Assembly (NCBI GenBank): GCA_950097015.1
Contig: CATNEN010000029.1
Coordinates: 7,087,501 to 7,151,500, forward strand
Source: Macrostomum hystrix
Taxonomy: Eukaryota > Platyhelminthes > Macrostomidae
Direction of reading: 5' to 3'
DNA length: 64,000 bases
The notes under the pieces were generated by a model that worked only from the letters and a program-made list of their open reading frames with translations, was not told where the DNA came from and made no database searches. Shown here piece by piece: positions 23,167 through 27,084 of this stretch (position 1 is its first letter; the number at the start of each line of letters is the position of its first letter). The translations under genes were made by a program, and so were the position numbers.

Positions 23167-23305
23167 ACAGCAACAGCAGCAGCAGCAGCAGCATCAGCAG
23201 CAGCAGCAGCAGCAGCAGAAGGAACAGCAGCAGCAGCAGCAGCAAGACAGTGCTTGCCAAACTGACCCATCAGTAACAGAGCACGTTAGACGTAACTCAA
23301 TGTGA
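910..23305 (+). CDS. Fused double-domain SLC6 (Na+/Cl- dependent) transporter, 5' partial
   Basis: Overall locus; the exons are listed separately. The SLC6/NSS family moves amino acids, GABA or monoamines into cells by Na+ symport with 12 TM helices. Seventeen exons join in one frame: TM6-TM12 of a first domain (TM1-5 lie beyond the left edge), a linker exon, TM1-TM12 of a second domain, then a long cytoplasmic tail. Visible exon lengths sum to 3,987 bp, that is 1,328 residues plus TGA. Domain 2 keeps the TM1 signature GLGNVWRFP, preceded by Gly where monoamine carriers have Asp, which suggests an amino-acid-type substrate (inference). It also keeps the extracellular-loop Cys pair, N-glycosylation sequons and the TM6 LGIGFG turn. 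The linker exon has no Met, and no start codon in frame precedes TM1 of domain 2, so a separate second gene is not apparent. Fusion is inferred from exon phases. A two-gene reading with an undetected first exon is the main alternative. Confidence 0.75.
1174..1298 (+). CDS. SLC6 domain 1 exon, TM7
   Basis: Acceptor AAACAG, donor GTGAGT. It completes the Arg codon to give RDA, then [19 protein letters not shown], the canonical SLC6 TM7 (RDAxxxxxxDxxTSFLSG). 125 bp. The exon ends one base into a Gly codon. Confidence 0.92.
1487..1845 (+). mobile_element. tRNA-derived SINE, family 1
   Basis: The head resembles a Leu/Ser-type tRNA, with A-box-like GAGTGGCAGAGCGGCTAACG and B-box-like GAGCTCGATTCCTCGGC. 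A unique body follows (CTGCCTGACGATGAGAAAGT) and the 3' end is (ATT)n near 1830. A short repeat ACATTCT flanks both ends and may be the target duplication. It lies in an SLC6 intron. Related copies are at 20165 (+), 11690 (-) and fragments at 7325 and 59600. Confidence 0.8.
1938..2188 (+). CDS. SLC6 domain 1 exon, TM8-TM9
   Basis: Acceptor CCCTCAG, donor GTAAAT. It encodes [17 protein letters not shown], then a TM8 with [19 protein letters not shown] and TM9. These are canonical SLC6 features, including the FSS residues at the Na2 site region. It starts in phase with the single G of the previous exon and ends in phase 0. 251 bp. Confidence 0.93.
2332..2534 (+). mobile_element. tRNA-derived SINE, family 2
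   Basis: tRNA-like head TAGCCTAGTGGTTAGAGCAT (A box) and GGGTTCGATTCC (B box), then a body with AGCTGTTAAATAGGAGCCAG and the palindromic tail AGTCCATGGACTGA. It is inserted in an SLC6 intron. Further copies are at 10855 (-), 12965 (-), 21310 (+), 44225 (+) and 47225 (-). Confidence 0.8.
2595..2792 (+). CDS. SLC6 domain 1 exon, TM10-TM11
   Basis: Acceptor ACTTCAG, donor GTGAGT, 198 bp, phase 0 at both ends. It encodes [19 protein letters not shown], later [20 protein letters not shown]. This matches the SLC6 GGIYxFxLxDxY and D(I/V)xxMxGxRPxxYW motifs. Confidence 0.92.
2838..3112. repeat. Degenerate ~15-16-bp tandem repeat
   Basis: Imperfect units of ACATTCACAGATCCCA, about 18 copies, immediately after the exon that ends at 2792. 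Non-coding, within the intron. Confidence 0.85.
3113..3670. other. Intron sequence without recognised features
   Basis: Unique intron sequence between the 16-bp and 23-bp arrays. I see no exon, RNA gene or mobile-element end here. Confidence 0.5.
3690..6045. repeat. 23-bp minisatellite with higher-order structure
   Basis: About 100 copies of CAGCCTTCAATTCCTAGAATCAT (23 bp). Two main variants (CAATTCC and GAATCCC) occur in alternating blocks. Marker variants (GACTCAT followed by CTACAATC; GAATCTCT) recur 943 bp apart (3941 and 4884), which is exactly 41 units, so a large segment was duplicated. Ends just before the TM12 exon. Confidence 0.95.
6139..6306 (+). CDS. SLC6 domain 1 exon, TM12
   Basis: Acceptor AATTCCAG, donor GTAGGT, 168 bp, phase 0 to 0. 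It encodes [19 protein letters not shown], then a hydrophobic helix and the basic end WQKKCKKEL, typical of SLC6 TM12 and the start of the C-terminal tail. Confidence 0.9.
6405..6975. repeat. 15-bp minisatellite
   Basis: About 37 copies of TGGATTGCTGATTCA and variants. 15 is a multiple of 3, so both strands show open frames (periodic MNQQS and HGLLI peptides). I regard these as artefacts. Confidence 0.95.
7051..7098 (+). CDS. Possible alternative last exon of SLC6 domain 1
   Basis: After TCACAG at 7050 the phase-0 frame reads [15 protein letters not shown] then TAA. Spliced to the exon ending at 6306, it would end the protein after domain 1 with a short Ser/Thr tail. An alternative acceptor at 7037 in the same phase gives another 15-residue end. 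I see no clear polyadenylation signal nearby. It could explain a single-domain isoform, or be chance. Confidence 0.3.
   Translation, partial: ESFSVTSLTPASDIT
7325..7440 (+). mobile_element. SINE family 1 fragment
   Basis: GAGCTCGAATCTGCGGCGAG and GGGCGCAGCCGCGGAGAG match the B-box region and early body of the family 1 SINE at 20165. Both ends are truncated. Confidence 0.6.
7697..7990 (+). CDS. Linker exon between the two SLC6 domains
   Basis: Acceptor TTTTCTTAG, donor GTGAGA, 294 bp, phase 0 to 0. It starts KRIQPP..., then [12 protein letters not shown], resembling the post-TM12 SLC6 tail (R-I-x-x-P ... W-G-P). It continues with an acidic and Ser-rich stretch containing [10 protein letters not shown], and ends [12 protein letters not shown]. 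There is no methionine in its 98 residues, so it cannot supply a start for domain 2. It joins in frame to both 6306 and 9405. It could instead be only the tail of domain 1 if transcription ends nearby. Confidence 0.75.
7990..8165. repeat. Short GTGTACAC-rich tandem repeat
   Basis: Several imperfect copies of AGGCTGTGTACACACTCGTG directly after the linker-exon donor, decaying by about 8165. Confidence 0.75.
8990..9365. repeat. 20-bp minisatellite
   Basis: About 18 copies of GATGAGTCATTAGCTACCAG and variants. Ends about 40 bp before the first exon of SLC6 domain 2. Confidence 0.92.
9405..9549 (+). CDS. SLC6 domain 2 exon, TM1
   Basis: Acceptor CGCTCAG, donor GTCGGA (weak but in phase), 145 bp. 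It encodes an acidic start [16 protein letters not shown], then [12 protein letters not shown] and the beginning of [12 protein letters not shown] is the most conserved SLC6 signature and lines the Na+ and substrate sites. The Gly two residues before GN fits amino-acid carriers rather than monoamine carriers (family knowledge). Confidence 0.92.
9697..10260. mobile_element. piggyBac-like non-autonomous element, copy 1
   Basis: Bounded by TTAA on both sides (9693-9696, 10261-10264). The inverted ends read CAGTAGTACTACCAAG and, from the other side, CAATAGAACTGCCAGG. It shares its ends and right half with the element at 17187-17911. No transposase ORF is visible. It lies in the intron after the TM1 exon. 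Confidence 0.7.
10338..10613 (+). CDS. SLC6 domain 2 exon, TM2-TM3
   Basis: Acceptor ATTTCAG, donor GTGAGT, 276 bp. It completes GGG, then [31 protein letters not shown], and later [13 protein letters not shown]. This matches SLC6 GGGAFLxPY, GIPxxxLE, LGQ and LPWxxC. The Cys is the first of the conserved loop-2 pair. Confidence 0.93.
10855..11140 (-). mobile_element. SINE family 2, reverse copy
   Basis: The reverse strand shows the tRNA-like B box (GGTTCGATTCCTGACTCCA region) near 11070-11095, the body AGCTGTTAAATGGGTACCAG and the CAGTCCACAGACTG tail, followed by a 3' domain with GCGCCGCGCAATAGCTGCGG. Confidence 0.8.
11690..12062 (-). mobile_element. SINE family 1 head with a different 3' end, reverse
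   Basis: Reverse-strand head GAGTAGCAGAGCGGTCTAAC with B box GAGTTCGATTCCGC, then the family 1 body. Its 3' end (11690-11745) carries the GCAATAGCTGCGGCTGCGTC domain seen in family 2 copies, so it looks chimeric. It is the best-preserved tRNA head of this family in the window. Confidence 0.75.
12166..12310 (+). CDS. SLC6 domain 2 exon, extracellular loop 2
   Basis: Acceptor TTGGCAG, donor GTAAAA, 145 bp. It encodes [11 protein letters not shown] (second loop Cys), then sequons NES, NDT and NST, and ends SREYF with two bases of Arg. This fits the glycosylated SLC6 loop between TM3 and TM4. Confidence 0.9.
12470..12715. repeat. ~35-bp minisatellite
   Basis: About 6-7 copies of GATAGGTGTGAAGCTAACTA plus ATTATATAGTCTACT. 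In the intron before the TM4 exon. Confidence 0.88.
12798..12933 (+). CDS. SLC6 domain 2 exon, TM4 and start of TM5
   Basis: Acceptor CAATGCAG, donor GTAATA, 136 bp. It completes Arg, then [35 protein letters not shown] and GIRNSGK. This matches the SLC6 G(I)xxxxWxLxLCLLxxW and GxKxSGK pattern before TM5. Phase 0 at the end. Confidence 0.9.
12965..13255 (-). mobile_element. SINE family 2, reverse copy
   Basis: Full-length-like copy. On the reverse strand the tRNA-like head lies at about 13185-13250 (GGTTCGATTCCCGACCCCA), then the AGCTGTTAAATAGGTGCCAG body, the CAGTCAATGGACTG tail and the GCAGTTGTGCTGTCGACTGC domain near 12990. Confidence 0.8.
13495..14830 (+). mobile_element. P-element/THAP9-like transposon remnant
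   Basis: The transposase ORF fragment (13965-14633) lies between inverted segments. About 40 bp at 13709-13748 (GGACTTTTATATAATAGCAT...) recur inverted at 14741-14782. P elements have such subterminal inverted repeats. True terminal repeats and target duplication were not resolved, so the ends are approximate. It is inserted in the SLC6 intron between the TM4 and TM5 exons. Confidence 0.65.
13965..14633 (+). pseudogene. P-element-type transposase fragment (RNase H-like core)
   Basis: Open frame of 222 codons. It contains [16 protein letters not shown] and [16 protein letters not shown], resembling the catalytic region and the D-P-x-H-L-x-K-N-x-x-N-N motif of P-element/THAP9 transposases. It lacks an N-terminal THAP zinc finger and the C-terminal part; full proteins of the family are several hundred residues longer. 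The stop at 14631 and the absence of flanking exons suggest a truncated, inactive copy. Confidence 0.75.
14985..15455 (+). repeat. Dispersed repeat with conserved peptide, copy 1
   Basis: Homologous by eye to 17935-18185 (+) and 56650-56880 (-). The frame ending with TAA near 15200 encodes [20 protein letters not shown], then FL and ATRTT. The peptide is also visible in the 56-kb copy despite nucleotide changes, which suggests descent from a coding sequence, probably of a mobile element. Function unknown. Confidence 0.6.
15634..15872 (+). CDS. SLC6 domain 2 exon, TM5-TM6
   Basis: Acceptor CAACCCAG, donor GTGCGA (weak), 239 bp. It encodes [20 protein letters not shown], then [27 protein letters not shown] and SSYNRF. 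This matches SLC6 TM5, the P(D/N)WxxL loop and the TM6 S/N-LGxGFG unwound turn. It ends two bases into a Lys codon that corresponds to Arg in RDA. Confidence 0.92.
16020..16400. repeat. Diverged 16-bp tandem repeat
   Basis: Units of AATCCCAATTCAAGTT with many substitutions, about 22 copies. An older array than the others in the window. Located in the intron between the TM6 and TM7 exons. Confidence 0.82.
16486..16613 (+). CDS. SLC6 domain 2 exon, TM7
   Basis: Acceptor ACCCGCAG, donor GTGAGC, 128 bp. It encodes [20 protein letters not shown], then FSFAGI and [10 protein letters not shown]-x-x-S-F-x-x-G-F is the SLC6 TM7 signature. The same phases (2 in, 1 out) occur in the domain 1 TM7 exon. 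Confidence 0.9.
16787..17070 (+). CDS. SLC6 domain 2 exon, TM8-TM9, version A
   Basis: Acceptor GATTGCAG, donor GTAACT, 284 bp, entering with two bases and leaving in phase 0. It encodes [16 protein letters not shown], a TM8-like helix with [18 protein letters not shown] and a TM9-like helix ending LPLFSA. It lacks the usual G-x-G-L-x-F-x-A-Y-P. It aligns position for position with version B (18262) and with the domain 1 exon at 1938. Using both A and B would break the frame. Confidence 0.82.
17187..17911. mobile_element. piggyBac-like foldback element, copy 2
   Basis: Flanked by TTAA (17183-17186 and 17912-17915). The inverted ends read CAGTAAGGACTACCAAG and CAGTAGAACTACCAAG. Arms are long: about 170-200 bp near 17270-17440 recur inverted near 17650-17880 (for example GCATCTTCTGAAACAAGAAA and its complement). 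Non-autonomous. It lies between alternative exons A and B. Confidence 0.75.
17935..18185 (+). repeat. Dispersed repeat with conserved peptide, copy 2
   Basis: Similar to 14985-15455: shared blocks AACGTCAGCATCGTCAAGAT, GATTCTGGAAGTTGT and GGTATTTCA. The frame is broken (stop after QDIQ), so this copy is degenerate. Confidence 0.6.
18262..18557 (+). CDS. SLC6 domain 2 exon, TM8-TM9, version B
   Basis: Acceptor TCCCCAG, donor GTGCGC (weak; the same type is used at 15873), 296 bp, phases identical to version A. It encodes [22 protein letters not shown]8-like [20 protein letters not shown] and TM9-like [20 protein letters not shown]. It follows SLC6 TM8-9 spacing but is as diverged as A. Without the donor it runs into TGA at 18573, so a truncated isoform is the alternative. 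Confidence 0.78.
18877..19077 (+). CDS. SLC6 domain 2 exon, TM10-TM11
   Basis: Acceptor ACCCCACAG, donor GTGAGT, 201 bp, phase 0 to 0. It encodes [20 protein letters not shown] and later [13 protein letters not shown] and WWKACW. This is the counterpart of the domain 1 exon at 2595 (198 bp, same phases). Confidence 0.9.
19155..19830. repeat. 14-bp minisatellite with 84-bp higher-order unit
   Basis: The monomer TCCTGAAGTCCTTC (14 bp) is arranged in six-monomer units of 84 bp marked by GAATTCCTACTCC and CTAATATCC. The marker recurs at 19254, 19338 and 19422, then after 98 bp (seven monomers). Confidence 0.92.
19981..20145 (+). CDS. SLC6 domain 2 exon, TM12
   Basis: Acceptor ATGCTCAG, donor GTAACT, 165 bp, phase 0 to 0. 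It encodes [40 protein letters not shown] and [15 protein letters not shown]. Same place and phases as the domain 1 TM12 exon (168 bp). Confidence 0.88.
20165..20515 (+). mobile_element. tRNA-derived SINE, family 1
   Basis: GACAGAGCGGTTAACTCG and GAGCTCGATTCCGCGGC mark the A and B boxes. The body is nearly identical to the copy at 1487 (CTGCCTGACGATGAGAAAGT). It ends at a trinucleotide tract. Confidence 0.8.
20508..20656. repeat. (CTA/CTG)n then (AAT)n microsatellite
   Basis: Trinucleotide tract at the 3' end of the SINE, directly before the acceptor at 20667. Confidence 0.93.
20668..21259 (+). CDS. SLC6 double-domain C-terminal tail exon
   Basis: Acceptor ATCCCTCAG, donor GTGAGA, 592 bp, phase 0 in and one base out. 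It encodes a hydrophilic tail of 197 residues that starts [13 protein letters not shown], with Ser-rich and Gly-rich runs and ends FCRQCGG. No membrane helix. Likely cytoplasmic. No known domain recognised. Confidence 0.82.
21310..21555 (+). mobile_element. SINE family 2, 5'-truncated
   Basis: Contains the ACACTTCATTCC, GGTATCAGCATCAGCTGGGT and TAGTCCACGGACTGAACAGC blocks and the GCGCAATAGCTGCGGCTGTG domain. The tRNA-like head is missing. Confidence 0.7.
21605..22748. repeat. 36-bp minisatellite
   Basis: About 31 copies of a 36-bp unit containing GCACTGCTGTTTGATCCAGA then TGAGTAGGGATTTGA. The only common variant is GATTAGA versus GATTTGA. 36 is a multiple of 3, which gives a 338-codon open frame on the - strand that I reject as coding. 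It fills the last SLC6 intron. Confidence 0.96.
22770..23305 (+). CDS. SLC6 double-domain last exon, polyglutamine C-terminus
   Basis: Acceptor TTATTTCAG, 536 bp, ends TGA. It starts [19 protein letters not shown], then ISKAPLQQK and about 120 residues that are almost pure Gln broken by PE, K, E and H, and ends [19 protein letters not shown]. The run is encoded mainly by CAG with blocks of CAAAAACAACAA. The phase matches the tail exon at 21259. Frames on the other strand (poly-Ala, poly-Leu) are shadows. Confidence 0.8.
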
Positions 23306-23915
23306 GAAAGACTTAACGAATACACCAACCTGTCATCGTGTCGCTAGTTTTTTCTTAGAAATAATTTATTATCAAGCTGCGAGTCTATAAGTAAGAAAAA
23401 GGCTAGCTTACCAATTGCTGTCTAATCAATTTAGTGTTATTTGACACAGCCGCCACTGGCGCCCAAGGCTTTCTGACCCAGTACAATATACGAGCTACAG
23501 TCGCTGAGTCTATTTATTCATTGCGTCACTCTTTTATAACTTGATCATGATTCGGCCATCTAGGAATCCATGATCTTTTGATTGCTCTCATTATGATCAA
23601 TCAGTTTGTCGGATTGAAAAATAATTGTTTCATTTTATCACTTAAAGGTAGTTTGAAAAAAGCTTTTCGTAAGCAAAACAATTCAAAAGCGCATATAGAA
23701 AATGCTGTATTTGTACAGTGGGTTGTGTCTCAGTGCGTATTTTAAAGTAAAAAACAGAAAACTTTTGGCCACTGTGACTCGGTATTGGCAGGTGCACACA
23801 TCTAGGTTTAAATTTGATTTTCATATAAAAGTTATAGCAAAATGACATTAATTGATTGACAAGGGACAGCGATGCAAATTTAAAACCAATTGTGATAACG
23901 GTTGGTTATCCATCA
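23306..23915. other. 3' flank of the SLC6 locus
   Basis: AT-rich sequence after the stop codon, presumably 3' UTR then spacer. I recognise no further gene. Confidence 0.4.
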
Positions 23916-24785
23916 ATCAGGTAGATTTCCGTCTAACAAGTAGGCTTCTGTCTAAAAGGTAGAATTTCTTCAGTCTAGCAGGTAGAATTCTGTCTAACAT
24001 GCCAATTTCTGTCTAACAGGTATATTTCTGTCTAGCAGGTAGACTTCTGTCTAACAGCTAGACTTCTGTCTAACAGGTAGACCTCTGTCTAACAGGTAGA
24101 CCTCTGTCTAACAGGTAGACCTCTGTCTAACAGGTAGACCTCTGTCTAACAGGTAGACCTCTGTCTAACAGGTAGACCTCTGTCTAACATGTAGATTTCT
24201 GTCTAACAGGTCGATTTCTGTCTAACAGGTCGATTTCTGTCTAACAGGTCGATTTCTGTCAAACAGGTCGATTTCTGTCTAGCAGGTCGATTTCTGTCTA
24301 ACAGGTTGATTTCAGTCTAAAAGGAGATTTCTGTCTAACAGGTCGATTTCTGTCTAACAGGTCGATTTCTGTCTAACAGGTAGACCTCTGTCTAACAGGT
24401 AGACCTCTGTCTAACAGGTAGACCTCTGTCTAACAGGTAGACCTCTGTCTAACATGTCGATTTCTGTCTAACAGGTAGACCTCTGTCAAACAGGTCGATT
24501 TCTGTCTAACAGGTCGATTTCTGTCTAACAGGTCGATTTCTGTCTAACAGGTCGATTTCTGTCTAGCAGGTCTAGCAGGTCGATTTATGTCTAACAGGTT
24601 GATTTCTGTCTAACAGGTCGATTTCTGTCTAACAGGTCGATTTCTGTCTAACAGGTCGATTTCTGTCAAACAGGTCGATTTCTGTCTAGCAGGTCGATTT
24701 CTGTCTAACAGGTTGATTTCTGTCTAACAGGTCGATTTCAGTCTAACATGGTGATTTCTGTCTAAAAGGAGATTTCTGTCTAACA

Positions 24786-25460
24786 CAGGGGTGGGCAAAC
24801 CTATTTGCTGGCGGGCCAAAGAGAGAGCCTAAAAGACGACAGCGGGCCGCATTGACTGTATAAATATGAGATAGGGGAGAGATGAGACACGGGAGAGATG
24901 AGACACAGGAAAGATGGGACACGAGAGAGATGAGACACGGGAGAGATAAGACAGGGAAGAGATTAGACAGGGAAGAGATTAGACACGGGAGAAATTAGAC
25001 AGGGAAGAGATTAGACACGGGAGAAATTAGACAGGGAAGAGATTAGACACGGGAGAAATTAGACACGGGAGAGATTAGACACGGGAGAAATTAGACACGG
25101 GAGAGATTAGACACGGGAGAAATTAGACAGGGAAGAGATTAGACACGGGAGAGATTAGACACGGGAGAGATTAGACACGGGAGAGATTAGACAGGGAAGA
25201 GATTAGACACGGGAGATATTAGACACGGGAGAGATTAGACATGGGAGAGATTAGACACGGGAGAGATTAGACACGGGAGAGATTAGACACGGGAGAGATA
25301 AGACAGGGAAGAGATTAGATACGAGAGCGATGAGACACGGGAGATATTAGACACGAGAGAGATGAAACAGGACACTGTAGATGTCAGAAGGGGCAACGGG
25401 CCGGATTTGGGAGCTTCGAGGGCCGCATCTGGCCCGCGGGCCGGAGTTTGCCCACCCCTG
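24786..25460. mobile_element. Non-autonomous hAT element with perfect TSD
   Basis: 675 bp with perfect 15-bp terminal inverted repeats CAGGGGTGGGCAAAC / GTTTGCCCACCCCTG. It is flanked by identical 8-bp GTCTAACA (24778-24785, 25461-25468). TIR type and 8-bp TSD are diagnostic of hAT. Next to the ends are GGCGGGCCAAAGAG and CTGGCCCGCGGGCCGGAG. The centre (24870-25370) is itself a minisatellite. No transposase. Confidence 0.92.
24870..25370. repeat. ~18-bp minisatellite inside the hAT element
   Basis: Units of GAGATTAGACACGGGAGA with variants GAAATTAGACAGGGAAGA, about 28 copies. Very similar to the arrays at 52740-54120 and, less so, at 1-885. Confidence 0.92.
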
Positions 25461-25814
25461 GTCTAACAGGTCGATTTCTGTCTAACAGGGGGGAGACTTC
25501 TGTCTAACAGGTCGATTTCTGTCTAACAGGCAGACATCTGTCAGTTATATGGCAAGGACAAGTTCTTAGTAGAATAAGAATAGAATAAATAAATAATATG
25601 TAGGGCTAGACTACCCTCTTTACAGCCGTTTCGGATAAAAAAAGCTGTAGAAATAGTCTTCAGGCAAAGTAATGAATCATAAATCTAGATGTCTAATTAC
25701 TGGTACTTTTTAATAAGACCCATTACTAAACTGATAATTACATTCAACACACCAGCGGTGCTCACAGGATCTAAAAAGTGTTGCCCGATGCTGCTCAAAC
25801 TACGAGTAAGTTTG

Positions 25815-26351
25815 TCACTGCTCCGGCAGCGATGATTCCGAATCGCAGAGAGTCACTTGGCGGTGCTGAAGCTGCCAGCGCTTGTAACCGGCCCTGTGAC
25901 CGCGCCACAGCTGCCAGATCCACAGCAGGAAGCCCGACAGGACAAACGGTGTCAGCACAATGCCGAAGCAGATCTCCCAGAAGGAGTATTGCCTCAGTCT
26001 GAGGTAGCGAAGTTCGCGAAAATGCTGCAGTGCTGACACAGAGAGCAGGTTGCAGTACACTATCAGAGGCAGCATTAGCAGCATACTCAACAGGTCCAGC
26101 AGGGCAACGCAGTGCCTTAGCCGAGGTCCATTGCGAAAGTACTGAGTTAGGCCCGGCTGTTCAATGTGCACGGGCAGCGGCTGCAGGCACAGCTCGCACT
26201 GCTGCTTCTTGGACATGCCCAGCCAGCGGGTCAGGCAGTGCCGGTGCAGGCTGCCGACCGTGCCCTGGCAGCCGCATAGGCGGCGAAGCGGCCCCGAGGA
26301 GGCTCCGTCCAGGCAGATTCGGCAGACCGGAGTGTCGTCCGACTTGTGCTG
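25815..26351 (-). CDS. MARCH-type RING-CH E3 ubiquitin ligase, exon 2
   Basis: Encodes HKSDDTPVCRICLDG..., a RING-CH (C4HC3) finger: CRIC, CGC, LHRHC and CELC. Two strongly hydrophobic segments follow (LLSMLLMLPLIVYCNLL and FGIVLTPFVLSGFLLWIW) and a short polar tail. MARCH proteins are membrane E3 ligases that ubiquitinate membrane proteins in the ER, endosomes or plasma membrane; the two-TM layout resembles the MARCH2/3 subgroup (inference). With exon 1 the protein has about 255 residues, normal for that group. The acceptor is a tandem AAGCAG, so one Gln may be included or skipped. The stop codon is at 25815-25817. Confidence 0.88.
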   Translation of the reverse strand, partial: QHKSDDTPVCRICLDGASSGPLRRLCGCQGTVGSLHRHCLTRWLGMSKKQQCELCLQPLPVHIEQPGLTQYFRNGPRLRHCVALLDLLSMLLMLPLIVYCNLLSVSALQHFRELRYLRLRQYSFWEICFGIVLTPFVLSGFLLWIWQLWRGHRAGYKRWQLQHRQVTLCDSESSLPEQ

Positions 26352-26389
26352 CTTCAATTGAAAGATTTGCAGGGCTATAAGGAGATTTT

Positions 26390-26630
26390 CGGATCGGTGG
26401 GGTTGCAGGGTCGAGAAGGTCGCAGGGTCGATGGGGTTGCAGGGTCGATGAGGTTGCAGGGTCGATGGGGTTTCAGGGTCGATGGGGTTGCAGGGTCGAT
26501 GGGGTTTCAGGGTCGATGTGGTTTCAGAGTCGATGGGGTTGCAGGGTCGAGAAGGTCGCAGGGTCGATGGGGTTGCAGGGTCGATGGGGTTTCAGGGTCG
26601 ATGGGGTTGCAGGGTCGATAATGTTGCAGG
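26390..26630. repeat. ~17-bp minisatellite in the RING-CH intron
   Basis: About 13 copies of GGGTCGATGGGGTTGCA and variants, filling most of the single intron of the RING-CH gene. Confidence 0.92.
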
Positions 26631-26673
26631 ATATTTCGAAGGTTTCCTTCACAAAAATCAAGCAAGACATCAC

Positions 26674-26904
26674 CTCCAGCTGAAGCTCCGTGTTGGCAGT
26701 AATATCCATGCTACTCCCGGCCGGAGGGTCGCTTCTAGCTAAGAAGCTGTGGTCACTTCGACATCCGTTGACTTCGGAGGTGTACGTTGCCATAGTCAGA
26801 GTGTTCAATAGGCCAGGCAAAGGCAAAGCTGCGGCATGTGCGGCAGCGGTAGGCGCCGGGGTGTCCTGCTCTGCGTCATCCTTCTGTGACGGGTTTTTCG
26901 ACAT
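26674..26904 (-). CDS. MARCH-type RING-CH E3 ligase, exon 1
   Basis: Starts at the ATG at 26904 (MSKNPSQKDDAEQDTPAPTA), 77 codons, donor GTGATG after LQLE. Low-complexity Ala/Pro N-terminal region with no TM helix, typical of the cytosolic part before a RING-CH finger. The in-frame join to exon 2 is phase 0. A later ATG (MATYTSE) is an alternative start. Confidence 0.78.
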
Positions 26905-27084
26905 CAAAGCCAATAAAGAACAGAGCAGTTTAGAAAATTACTTCTCATTAATAACTCTGCAATTTCCCACTTTACCTAGCTACCGCTGCTGCGTCTATCT
27001 GCTGATAGACTTTTAACAAGCACCATAGACTGTTTTAGTTATCAATACGAGACTAGAATGTAATGGTTGTGTTTGCATGTAGAA

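Larger units (their letters stand above)
23920..25545. repeat. 19-bp minisatellite, interrupted by a hAT element
   Basis: Units of GTAGACCTCTGTCTAACAG and GTCGATTTCTGTCTAACAG (19 bp), about 46 copies to 24785 and a few more after 25461. The array resumes exactly where it stopped, apart from the inserted element. Confidence 0.94.

Noticed and set aside
22794-23270. Poly-Ala and poly-Leu ORFs on the - strand
   Set aside because: Shadows of the CAG tract, which is explained by the + strand polyQ exon joined in phase to the SLC6 gene.
26030-26380. + strand ORFs opposite the RING-CH exon
   Set aside because: The - strand contains the complete C4HC3 finger and two TM segments; the + strand frames are shadows.
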